From JAYENY01 sp964563465 (lineage in GTDB: Bacteria > Patescibacteriota > Minisyncoccia > Minisyncoccales > PEYH01): a stretch of DNA of 8,665 nt. The stretch lies in assembly GCA_964563465.1 (NCBI GenBank), contig CAZLVZ010000022.1:1-8665 (forward strand), given 5' to 3'. Below, piece after piece: positions 1-6,601 of this stretch (positions within the stretch are counted from its first letter, which is position 1; each line of letters opens with the position of its first letter). The translations under genes and the position numbers were made by a program. The notes under the pieces are model-generated. The model worked only from the letters and a program-made list of their open reading frames with translations, searched no databases and was not told the origin of the DNA.

Positions 1-73
1 GCCCCGCTAGCTCAATTGGTAGAGCAATAGACTCTTAATCTACAGGTTGGAGGTTCGAGTCCTCCGCGGGGCA
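1..73 (+). tRNA. trnK: tRNA-Lys (anticodon CUU)
   Basis: A full cloverleaf can be folded by eye. The acceptor stem pairs 1-7 with 66-72 perfectly. The D arm is GCTC/GAGC (10-13 with 22-25) and the T arm pairs 49-53 with 61-65 around a TTCGAGT loop. The anticodon stem pairs 28-31 with 39-42, with a weak A-C closing position (27/43). The loop at 32-38 has T33 and anticodon CTT at 34-36, which reads the lysine codon AAG. The discriminator base is A73. The next bases are CAA, so CCA is not encoded and must be added by tRNA nucleotidyltransferase. The gene begins at the first base of the window, so its promoter is not visible. Confidence 0.96.
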
Positions 74-78
74 CAACA

Positions 79-106
79 AAGACAGAACAGCACGCACATT
101 TACAAT
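79..106 (+). promoter_or_regulatory. Weak candidate promoter upstream of the 97-aa gene
   Basis: A possible -35 (AAGACA, 79-84) lies 16 nt before a possible -10 (TACAAT, 101-106). Transcription would start near 113, just before the strong Shine-Dalgarno at 118-124. The -35 matches consensus at only four of six positions, and the downstream gene could instead be read through from the tRNA, so this is tentative. Confidence 0.25.
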
Positions 107-117
107 CATCTAACTAT

Positions 118-124
118 AGGAGGT
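118..124 (+). promoter_or_regulatory. Strong Shine-Dalgarno sequence (AGGAGGT)
   Basis: This 7-nt match to the anti-Shine-Dalgarno of 16S rRNA is the best in the window. It is too far (71 nt) from the ATG at 196 to serve it. It is correctly spaced (7 nt) for a TTG at 132, which opens a 25-codon frame. Most other genes here have no recognisable Shine-Dalgarno, so this one stands out. Confidence 0.5.
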
Positions 125-131
125 AGTTAAT

Positions 132-209
132 TTGTTTCAGTATGTTATTTCTCCAAGTTCACAACGATTGACAGAAAACAAAAGGAGTTTCTTAAATGAA
201 AACAAGTAG
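132..209 (+). CDS. Possible 25-aa leader peptide (TTG start)
   Basis: A short frame begins at TTG 132, 7 nt after a full AGGAGGT, and ends at TAG 207-209. It overlaps the first codons of the 97-aa gene (ATG 196) in another frame. Read with initiator Met, the peptide begins MFQYVISPSSQ and ends FLNENK. It has no membrane segment and no recognisable motif. The overlap would allow translational coupling: ribosomes ending at 209 sit on the downstream start region. The evidence is only the Shine-Dalgarno, the spacing and the overlap. It may instead be a chance frame, with the AGGAGGT doing something else or nothing. Confidence 0.25.
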   Translation: MFQYVISPSSQRLTENKRSFLNENK

Positions 210-489
210 AATACATGTAAAGATAACAAGGGATAATCAAGAAAGAATAATCAAAATAGATACTCATTTTGCCAAATTAAGTGGCAAAAAAAGACTATTT
301 TTATCTCTCGTTGGACTCGCTTTAATTGGTTACGGAAGTTCTTTCTTGCTTCCTTTAACTCCGGGAAAATTTCTAATTGGCTTTCTACTCATCATTTGCG
401 GATTTATTTGCCTACGAGTATCCTTATCTTATGCCCTTGTTAGCCAGACAAAAATTCTGGCAACAACAAACCATAACAATGGAGAATAG
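196..489 (+). CDS. Small two-helix membrane protein, function unknown
   Basis: This 97-aa protein has a basic, hydrophilic N-terminus (residues 1-32), then two hydrophobic segments at about 33-53 and 58-80 separated by a short turn containing LPLTPGK, and a short polar tail. It probably forms a helical hairpin in the cytoplasmic membrane. The LP..PG turn between helices faintly recalls small PGPGW-type membrane proteins, but the match is too weak to assign the family. The start is supported by AAGGAG at 182-187, 8 nt upstream, one of the few convincing ribosome-binding sites in the window. A terminator follows 15 nt after the stop, so it is transcribed apart from rpsO, either from its own promoter or with the tRNA. 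I do not recognise a function. Confidence 0.75.
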   Translation: MKTSRIHVKITRDNQERIIKIDTHFAKLSGKKRLFLSLVGLALIGYGSSFLLPLTPGKFLIGFLLIICGFICLRVSLSYALVSQTKILATTNHNNGE

Positions 490-502
490 CTCATTTTTAA
501 AA

Positions 503-549
503 ACGCGCGTGTTGTTTTCAACACGCGTTTTGTTTGCTTTTTTTTTATT
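503..549 (+). terminator. Intrinsic terminator after the 97-aa gene
   Basis: A perfect 9-bp stem (506-514 CGCGTGTTG with 519-527 CAACACGCG), extendable by a G-T pair at 505/528, closes a TTTT loop. It is followed by a T-rich tail that includes an unbroken run near 538-546. It separates the tRNA/97-aa unit from rpsO. Its T-tract overlaps the -35 region of the rpsO promoter. Confidence 0.9.
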
Positions 550-561
550 TTCATATATAAT
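534..561 (+). promoter_or_regulatory. rpsO promoter, apparently leaderless
   Basis: A perfect -10 (TATAAT, 556-561) lies 16 nt after a weak -35 (TTGCTT, 534-539). The rpsO ATG is at 569, only 7 nt past the -10, so transcription should start on or within a few bases of the start codon. There is no room for a Shine-Dalgarno, and none is present. Confidence 0.65.
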
Positions 562-568
562 AAAAAAT

Positions 569-838
569 ATGTTAAATCCAAAAGAAAAAGAAAAAATAAT
601 TCAAGAATACGAAACAAAAAAGAGCGATACTGGATCGCCCGAAGTTCAGTGCGCGGTTTTGAGTGAACAAATTAAACGATTACTTGGTCATCTGAAAAAA
701 AATCCTAAAGATATTCATTCTAAAAGGGGTCTTTTACAAATGGTGGCTAAAAGAAGAAAGCTTTTGAAATATATTCAGAAAAAGAGCGTCCGAAGATATA
801 ATGCTTTAATCAAAAAATTAGGGCTAAAGAAACGATGA
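569..838 (+). CDS. rpsO: 30S ribosomal protein S15
   Basis: S15 is a primary binder of 16S rRNA in the platform of the small subunit and forms an inter-subunit bridge. The product is 89 aa, the usual length. Family signatures are clear: TGSPEVQ near residues 21-27, the H.K..KD.HS..GL stretch near 45-59, and VAKRRKLLKYI followed by RRYNALIKKLGL at the C-terminus. The start at 569 gives the standard N-terminus (MLNPKEKEKII). The frame stays open upstream to an ATG at 377, but that extension would cross the terminator hairpin and the previous gene and is not part of S15. The gene has its own promoter and overlaps the next gene by ATGA (835-838), the usual layout for coupled translation. In many bacteria S15 represses its own translation through the mRNA leader; a leaderless mRNA would leave no room for that here. 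Confidence 0.97.
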   Translation: MLNPKEKEKIIQEYETKKSDTGSPEVQCAVLSEQIKRLLGHLKKNPKDIHSKRGLLQMVAKRRKLLKYIQKKSVRRYNALIKKLGLKKR

Positions 839-1344
839 AAAGCCAAAAGCACAAAGATCAGCGAGTCGTTGTTCTCATTGATACTCAAAACCTATATTAT
901 TCAGCCAAAAATCTATACCAATCCAAAGTAAACTTTGGCGAAGTATTAAAGTTGGCTATTAGTGACCGAAGGCTTATTAGGGCCTTCGCTTATGTTATCC
1001 AAACTAAAACAGGAGAAGAAAAACCATTCTTTGAGGCCTTAACCAATTTGGGAATTGAAACAAGGGAAAAACAACTTCAAGAATTTTATGGCGGAGCAAA
1101 AAAAGGAGATTGGGATGTGGGTATTGTTATTGATGGCATAAGGGCATCAAATAGCGCTGATGTTATTATTTTGGTTTCTGGAGACGGTGACTTTATTCCT
1201 TTTATAGAATACTTAAAAAATCAGGGAAAAAGGGTAGAAGTAATCGCTTTTGGTCGCTCTACTTCTGGAAAGGTAAAAGAAGAGGCGGACGAATTTATTG
1301 ATTTGGAGAATGGTTATAAAAAATATCTTTTAAAAAAAATATAA
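835..1344 (+). CDS. NYN-domain (PIN-like, LabA/DUF88) putative ribonuclease
   Basis: This 169-aa protein is almost entirely one NYN domain, a PIN-like fold found in RNA-processing nucleases. Acidic signatures occur in the expected order: VLIDTQNL with D16 and N19, then KGDWDVGIVIDG with D94 and D100, then SGDGDF with D117 and D119 (IILVSGDGDFIPFI), followed by a beta-strand (KRVEVIAFG). Together these could hold the catalytic metal ions. There is no added RNA-binding domain or membrane segment, so it should be cytoplasmic. Its ATG overlaps the rpsO stop (ATGA) and its TAA shares one base with the pnp ATG (TAATG), so the three genes must be one operon with coupled translation. It has no clear Shine-Dalgarno. 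The family assignment is firm; nuclease activity and an RNA substrate are inferred from fold and context. Confidence 0.9.
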   Translation: MKSQKHKDQRVVVLIDTQNLYYSAKNLYQSKVNFGEVLKLAISDRRLIRAFAYVIQTKTGEEKPFFEALTNLGIETREKQLQEFYGGAKKGDWDVGIVIDGIRASNSADVIILVSGDGDFIPFIEYLKNQGKRVEVIAFGRSTSGKVKEEADEFIDLENGYKKYLLKKI

Positions 1345-3443
1345 TGATACAACCTATAAAATTTGATACAGAAATTGGAGGAAAAAAAATTGAATTAAGT
1401 ATAGATAATTTAGCAGAACAAGCTAATGGAAGTGTTCTCGTCCGTATGGGCGATACTTTAGTTTTGGCTACCGCCACAATGTCATCTCGTGACTTAGAGG
1501 GTTTAGATTTTTTTCCGTTAACAGTAGAATTTCAAGAAAAATTCTATGCTACGGGAAAAATTCTTGGTTCAAGATTTATGAGAAGAGAGGGTCGCCCATC
1601 TGAAGAGGCGATTTTAACTTCCCGACTCATTGACCGAACTATTCGCCCCCTCTTTCCAAACGGACTCAAAAGACAAGTCCAGGTAATAATCAATTGTTTA
1701 TCTTTTGACGAAGAAAACGATCCCGACATTGCTGCTATTCTGGCCGCTTCTATGGCCTTAAGCATATCTGATATTCCATGGAATGGACCAGTAGCTCCAA
1801 TAAGAATAAGTAAAAAGGATGGAAAGAATACTTTAAATCCACTATATCTTGAAAAGGAAAAACAAAACCTTGAAATAATTATGACTGGTGTGGAAAGCGA
1901 CAAAAAGATTCTTGTTAATATGATGGAGGCACAAGGAGACGAAGTAACAGAAGAAGATGTATTGGAAACAATCGCTTCAGCAGAAGATAGTTTGAAAAAA
2001 TTAATCTCCTTTCAAAAAGAAATTATTGATAAACATGGAAAAGAAAAGGTTTCAATAAAAATTGAGTCTTTTCCAGAAATAGACGAAAAACTTAAAAATT
2101 TGTTTAGTGAAAAATTAGAACACGCGTTGATGCAACCATCAACGACAGAAAATAAATATGAACTTCAGGAATTAACTCAAGAAATTATTGATTTTGTTGA
2201 AAAGGATTTTGGGGAAGGAAAAAATAACTATGTCAAAAATTTTATAGAACAAAAACTTACGGAAATTCTCCATAAAAATGTTTTAGAAAATGATAAAAGA
2301 CCTGATGGACGAAAAATGGACGAGGTAAGAAATATTGATTCTGACATTGCTCTTTTGCCAAGAACACATGGCTCAGCAGTGTTTATCAGGGGAAAAACAA
2401 AAGCGCTTTCTGTTGTTACTCTTGGCACTCCGGGAGATCAACAGCTAATAGATGGAATGGAAGTCAGAGGTAAAAAAAGATTTATGCATCATTATAATTT
2501 TCCTCCTTATTGCTCTGGAGAAGTAAAACCTATTCGCAGTCCAGGTAGAAGAGAAATCGGTCACGGCAGGTTGGCAGAGAAGGCCCTTCTTCCGCTTATT
2601 CCCAATTCCGAAATTTTCCCTTATACTATAAGAATAGTAACAGAAATTCTTTCTTCTAACGGTTCTTCCTCAATGGCTTCTGTCTCTGCTGCTTCTTTGG
2701 CTTTGATGGATGCTGGAGTTCCAACAAAAAGACCAGCAACTGGAATTGCGATTGGAATGACAAAACATAATAAAGAATATAAGATTTTAACAGACATTCA
2801 GGGACCAGAGGATCATTTTGGAGACATGGACTTTAAGGTGGCTGGAACCACAGAGGGAATTACTGCTATTCAAATGGATGTTAAAATAGATGGTGTTGAT
2901 TTAGAAATTACAAAAGAAGTTTTAGATAGAGCAAAAAAAGCAAGAGAACAAATCTTGCAAACAGTAGCAAAAACGATAGACAAACCAAAAGAAAAACTTT
3001 CTCCCTTTGCTCCAAGAATTTTTAGAGTTAAAATAAATCCAGAGAAAATCGGTTTAGTTATTGGTCCTGGTGGAAAAATGATTAACGAAATTATTGAAAA
3101 ATGCGAAGTCAGTATTGACATTGAAGAAGACGGAAGTGTTTTTATAGGAGCGGAATCAGAGATTGCTGGCGAGAAGGCAATTGATTGGATAACTTCTTTG
3201 ACACGAGAAGTGATGGTTGGTGAAACTTTCCAGGGAACTGTTAAAAAAATTATGGATTTTGGGGCTTTTGTAGAAATTCTGCCGGGCAAAGATGGTTTAG
3301 TTCACATTTCTGAATTGGCTCCGCATAGAGTAGAAAAAGTGGAAGATGTTGTAAAAGTTGGAGACACCTTTCCTGTAAAAGTAATTTCAATAGACCAACA
3401 AGGGAAAATTAGTCTTTCAAAAAAACAAGCAGAAGCAAATTAA
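1344..3443 (+). CDS. pnp: Polyribonucleotide nucleotidyltransferase (PNPase)
   Basis: PNPase degrades RNA 3'-to-5' with phosphate, releasing nucleoside diphosphates, and can run in reverse to add tails; it works as a trimer. The 699-aa product is full length. Domains in order: RNase PH-like 1 (about 10-145), helical linker (about 150-300), RNase PH-like 2 (about 315-545), KH (about 555-610, with the GPGG loop at 574-577) and S1 (about 625-694). Catalytic-core residues are present: NGSSSMAS at 439-446, and the acidic set D490, D496 and K498 in EDHFGDMDFK, matching D486, D492 and K494 of E. coli. The loop equivalent to E. coli FFRR reads RFMRR and is one residue longer. The start is fixed by the one-base overlap with the NYN gene. 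No Shine-Dalgarno is visible, so translation is probably coupled. No terminator is seen in the 39 nt that follow. Confidence 0.98.
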   Translation: MIQPIKFDTEIGGKKIELSIDNLAEQANGSVLVRMGDTLVLATATMSSRDLEGLDFFPLTVEFQEKFYATGKILGSRFMRREGRPSEEAILTSRLIDRTIRPLFPNGLKRQVQVIINCLSFDEENDPDIAAILAASMALSISDIPWNGPVAPIRISKKDGKNTLNPLYLEKEKQNLEIIMTGVESDKKILVNMMEAQGDEVTEEDVLETIASAEDSLKKLISFQKEIIDKHGKEKVSIKIESFPEIDEKLKNLFSEKLEHALMQPSTTENKYELQELTQEIIDFVEKDFGEGKNNYVKNFIEQKLTEILHKNVLENDKRPDGRKMDEVRNIDSDIALLPRTHGSAVFIRGKTKALSVVTLGTPGDQQLIDGMEVRGKKRFMHHYNFPPYCSGEVKPIRSPGRREIGHGRLAEKALLPLIPNSEIFPYTIRIVTEILSSNGSSSMASVSAASLALMDAGVPTKRPATGIAIGMTKHNKEYKILTDIQGPEDHFGDMDFKVAGTTEGITAIQMDVKIDGVDLEITKEVLDRAKKAREQILQTVAKTIDKPKEKLSPFAPRIFRVKINPEKIGLVIGPGGKMINEIIEKCEVSIDIEEDGSVFIGAESEIAGEKAIDWITSLTREVMVGETFQGTVKKIMDFGAFVEILPGKDGLVHISELAPHRVEKVEDVVKVGDTFPVKVISIDQQGKISLSKKQAEAN

Positions 3444-3482
3444 AAACTATTCGTTCGGTTATTAAATTCTTAAATTGCCCAT

Positions 3483-6400
3483 ATGGCAAAAGGGGAGGTA
3501 AAACAACTTAACATTCCTCCTGAAGCAATCAGGACAATGAAAAAGGACTTAGCTGGCATCACCAAGGGTGAATGGGAGCTGACTTTGGCTGAAACAGAGA
3601 TAGAAGAACTTTTAAGAAAATTTCACGACCGGCAGTCCCAAAAAGAAATAAAAAATACAGTGAAGGAGGATGAGGTGGCTATTAGCGAACAAAAGAAAAA
3701 AGTTGCAGAGGAAGAGAAAAGGAGACAAGAAAAACAAAAGAAAAAAGAAAATGCAGTGGAGGCTAAAAAAACAGACGAGGCAATTGCTATAGAAGAAAAA
3801 GCCAAACAAGAAAAAACGGAAGCGGAAAAAATTTCAGAAAAAGAAAAAAACGCAATAGAAGAAATAAGGAGGAGAGCGAAGGAAAGAGAGATTGCAGTTA
3901 AAAAACGGATGGAAAAAGAAGATGACAAAAAAGAGCTTAAAAGAGAAGAAGAAACAGAAAGGGAAAAGAAACGAAAAGAAGAGGAGAAGCTTAAAAAGCG
4001 ATTAGAAGAATTAATTGCGTTGCTAAAAAAAATCCCTGAAGAAAAAATTCCTTTAGAAGAAAACAGGACATACTATCTAAAAGAGCAAGCAAGAATTCTA
4101 AAAGATTTGGAGCCCATATTAGAAAGCGAGAAAAAAATTGAAGAGAACATAAGATTTATTGAAGGTATAGAAAGAACAGCAATCACTCCTCGACAAAAGA
4201 AAAAGGCTGAAGAAGAGAGACAATTAGCTGGTAAGGAAAGGGAAGCGGTTGAAAAGCAAAGATGGGACCATGAACAAAAAAAATTCAAAACAGAAAAAGA
4301 ACTAAAAGAGGTTAGTTTTGGTTTTCAGCAACTTGCACAAAAAGAAATAAAGATAAAACAAGAGATAGAATATGTTGGTGCGGAAATAGAAAAAATAGAA
4401 AAAAGAAAGGAGCGTGGGGATATAGAAGAAAGAATTGTAAAACTAAGCGATGAGAAAAAAGAATATTCTGAAGCAAAAAATAAGATTTTGGAACAACGCA
4501 GAGAAATTGAAGAAAAACTGGCAGAGATAATTAACAAAGAACAAAAAATAGAAAAAGAGGTTGGATATATTGAATCAGAGGAAAAATTAGCAAGTGAAAC
4601 TGAAAAGCAACGGGTTGAAAAAGAACGATGGAAAGCACAAAAAATACGCTCGGAGATTGAAAAAGAACGATGGTTGATAGAAGAGGAAAAACGAAAAATA
4701 CGATTAGAAGAAAATAGAATCAATGTTCGTTATGAAAGAATTTTAGATCAAGAAAATGAGCTAAGAAAAAGAATTGAAGACATAAATAAACTTTTAGGGT
4801 TAACAACAACAAACGGTGATACAGAAGAATCGCCAGAGATTGAAAAAACCGAAGTACTAAAAGAAGAAAATGATTCTGTTTCAAAATCTCCTTCTGGAGA
4901 AGCTCACTCCTCGGAATTAAACGATGAAAAAGACAAAAAAGAAATACAACGAGGGTTAGGTCGGGTGGAATCAATGGTAGAAAGGGTAAAAAAAACGGGC
5001 ATGGGAGATACTGAAAAATTGGGCGCTCAAAAACCAAAACCGGTAAAATTGGAGAACGAAAATGAAAAAAAAGAAACCGGGCCAAAAATAAAACAAAACC
5101 AAGAACAAGAAGAAGCCAAAGAAGCTCTCTCAAAAATTGAGGCAAAAGGAAGAAGAGAAACTCTTTTAAAAAAGCTAAGAACAAAGAGAGAGAAAGATGT
5201 TGAAAAAAAGGAGGAACAATTACTTCAAAGAATTAGACAAGGCGTTTCTCCTAAAATACAAACAGAAACTTCTGCTCCGATTCCTGCAAAACAACAAACG
5301 CCATTAATGACTGTCTCTCCCGAAGCAATAAATAAAAAATCTCAAAGAAAAACTCTAATTATCGCTGGCTTAATTATTATATTTCTTGTTATTATTGGAT
5401 TCTGGTATTGGTATGCAAGAGTGCGCAAACCCTCAAACACAACTCCACCAATTCATACTGAAACTCCTGCGCCTGCTACGGGCACAGCGGCAATACTACC
5501 ATCTGTGCTAATTCCCGTGGACACAACGATTCCTCAAGAGATAGACGATTCTAACCAAATTTTTCCTTTTATACTCCAAATTTTCCAAAGCTCAGTATTA
5601 ACTAAAAATGAATTTGCAAGAATTACTATCAAAAATACTGAAAAGAACGAGTATTTAGGTATTCAAGATATTTTACCGGCATTACAACTTAACCCACCTG
5701 AAGCTCTTTATTCTCAAATAGAAAAAGACGCCACTTTTTATGCGTTTCCCACAGATAACTATAATGTCTTGGGATTCGTAGCAGACATTAATACGGGAAT
5801 AGAAAAAAACGAAGTAGAAGAAACAATGAATTCTTGGGAAACCGGACTTGCTACTCAAACAAAAATTTTAGGGCTTACTTTGGGAAAAGATAATCTTGTG
5901 CCAATTGCTTCGTTTCAAGAAAATGAATATACGCAAGATATTACTTTCCATTATCTAACTCTCGTCCCAGACCCCGATTGTTATGGCGCCTGCTATACTG
6001 TGCTTGACGATAAACTCCTCTTTGCCACTTGCTGTAGCCCAATTATTAAAATAATGGAATCAGAGGGGATAGAAGGAGTAGAACCAAATGTAAAGTCCGA
6101 ACCAGAACCCGAATCAAAACTTCAGATTACAAAAAGAATTCTTAGTTGGGGCTATCGTATTCCTTCAACAACTCGCTCCATTGATACCATCGTTATCCAC
6201 TCCTCTTATGATGCTCTTGGACAAGACCCTTACAACACCGATGGAGTGATTGAAGAATACAAGCAATACAAAGTTACCCCTCATTATCTCATCGCCCGCG
6301 ATGGCGCTGTCTATAATTTAGCCCCTGAAGGGGCAATTGCCTATCATGCTGGAGTAAGTACAATGCCTGATGGTAGAAAAAATGCTAACGATTTTTCGAT

Positions 6401-6596
6401 TGGCATTGAGCTGATTTATACTAAATCTGACTCTCCTAATAATGCCCAATATACATCATTAATCTTACTTACAAAATCTCTACGCGAAAAATACAATATC
6501 CCATTAACCAACATTGTTGCCCATGATGTGATTTCTCCAAATCGAGAAGACGATCCGGCAAACTTTGACTGGGAAAAATTTAAACAAGAACTTTAA
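3483..6596 (+). CDS. Coiled-coil, single-pass membrane protein with C-terminal N-acetylmuramoyl-L-alanine amidase domain
   Basis: This 1037-aa protein has four parts. Residues 1-50 form a mixed N-terminal segment. Residues 50-440 are a very Lys/Glu-rich coiled coil containing a duplicated block (217-300 and 354-436), followed by a charged, low-complexity stretch (440-620). One transmembrane helix (624-645) has arginines and lysines on both sides. The rest should lie outside the membrane: a Thr/Pro-rich linker (651-685), an unrecognised domain (about 690-860) carrying all four cysteines of the protein, and an Amidase_2/PGRP-type domain (about 880-1037). The amidase has the expected zinc ligands by analogy with AmpD: H906 (IVIHSS), H1014 (VAHD) and D1024 (DDPANFDW), plus TPHYLIARDG, YHAG (954-957) and IGIEL. 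It should cut the bond between MurNAc and the stem peptide of peptidoglycan. There is no signal peptide; orientation is inferred from the amidase. No Shine-Dalgarno precedes the ATG. The partner of the coiled coil is unknown. Confidence 0.88.
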   Translation: MAKGEVKQLNIPPEAIRTMKKDLAGITKGEWELTLAETEIEELLRKFHDRQSQKEIKNTVKEDEVAISEQKKKVAEEEKRRQEKQKKKENAVEAKKTDEAIAIEEKAKQEKTEAEKISEKEKNAIEEIRRRAKEREIAVKKRMEKEDDKKELKREEETEREKKRKEEEKLKKRLEELIALLKKIPEEKIPLEENRTYYLKEQARILKDLEPILESEKKIEENIRFIEGIERTAITPRQKKKAEEERQLAGKEREAVEKQRWDHEQKKFKTEKELKEVSFGFQQLAQKEIKIKQEIEYVGAEIEKIEKRKERGDIEERIVKLSDEKKEYSEAKNKILEQRREIEEKLAEIINKEQKIEKEVGYIESEEKLASETEKQRVEKERWKAQKIRSEIEKERWLIEEEKRKIRLEENRINVRYERILDQENELRKRIEDINKLLGLTTTNGDTEESPEIEKTEVLKEENDSVSKSPSGEAHSSELNDEKDKKEIQRGLGRVESMVERVKKTGMGDTEKLGAQKPKPVKLENENEKKETGPKIKQNQEQEEAKEALSKIEAKGRRETLLKKLRTKREKDVEKKEEQLLQRIRQGVSPKIQTETSAPIPAKQQTPLMTVSPEAINKKSQRKTLIIAGLIIIFLVIIGFWYWYARVRKPSNTTPPIHTETPAPATGTAAILPSVLIPVDTTIPQEIDDSNQIFPFILQIFQSSVLTKNEFARITIKNTEKNEYLGIQDILPALQLNPPEALYSQIEKDATFYAFPTDNYNVLGFVADINTGIEKNEVEETMNSWETGLATQTKILGLTLGKDNLVPIASFQENEYTQDITFHYLTLVPDPDCYGACYTVLDDKLLFATCCSPIIKIMESEGIEGVEPNVKSEPEPESKLQITKRILSWGYRIPSTTRSIDTIVIHSSYDALGQDPYNTDGVIEEYKQYKVTPHYLIARDGAVYNLAPEGAIAYHAGVSTMPDGRKNANDFSIGIELIYTKSDSPNNAQYTSLILLTKSLREKYNIPLTNIVAHDVISPNREDDPANFDWEKFKQEL
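4131..4790 (+). repeat. Duplicated coiled-coil block inside the amidase fusion gene
   Basis: Protein residues 217-300 and 354-436 align end to end with about one gap. Shared features are KIE.......I at the start, a central E..K.R/ERW core (EKQRW at 256-260, EKERW at 393-397) and a closing Q.E-rich helix. The two copies lie about 137 residues apart. The similarity is at protein level and diverged, so this is an old internal duplication, not a DNA repeat likely to recombine. Part of the resemblance may come from biased composition, but the tryptophan-containing core is not explained by Lys/Glu richness alone. Confidence 0.55.
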
Positions 6597-6601
6597 TAAA
6601 A

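Noticed and set aside
168..196. TTGACA at 168-173 as a -35 box
   Set aside because: At 16-18 nt spacing there is only CTTAAA-like sequence overlapping the start codon of the 97-aa gene, so no usable -10 exists.
377..568. Longer N-terminus for S15 starting at ATG 377
   Set aside because: It would overlap the membrane-protein gene, cross the terminator hairpin and add 64 residues absent from S15; the frame is simply open by chance, and 569 gives the standard 89-aa protein.
1544..3289. Minus-strand frames within pnp
   Set aside because: They lie opposite a clear, full-length PNPase gene and show no family features.
3444..3482. Promoter or terminator between pnp and the amidase gene
   Set aside because: TTAAAT (3470-3475) is placed like a leaderless -10, but it lacks the key second-position A and has no -35. 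No hairpin is present. Co-transcription with pnp is equally possible.
3612..5184. Several minus-strand reading frames rich in Phe, Leu and Ser
   Set aside because: They are the mirror image of the Lys/Glu-rich coiled coil on the plus strand and have no start signals or recognisable domains.
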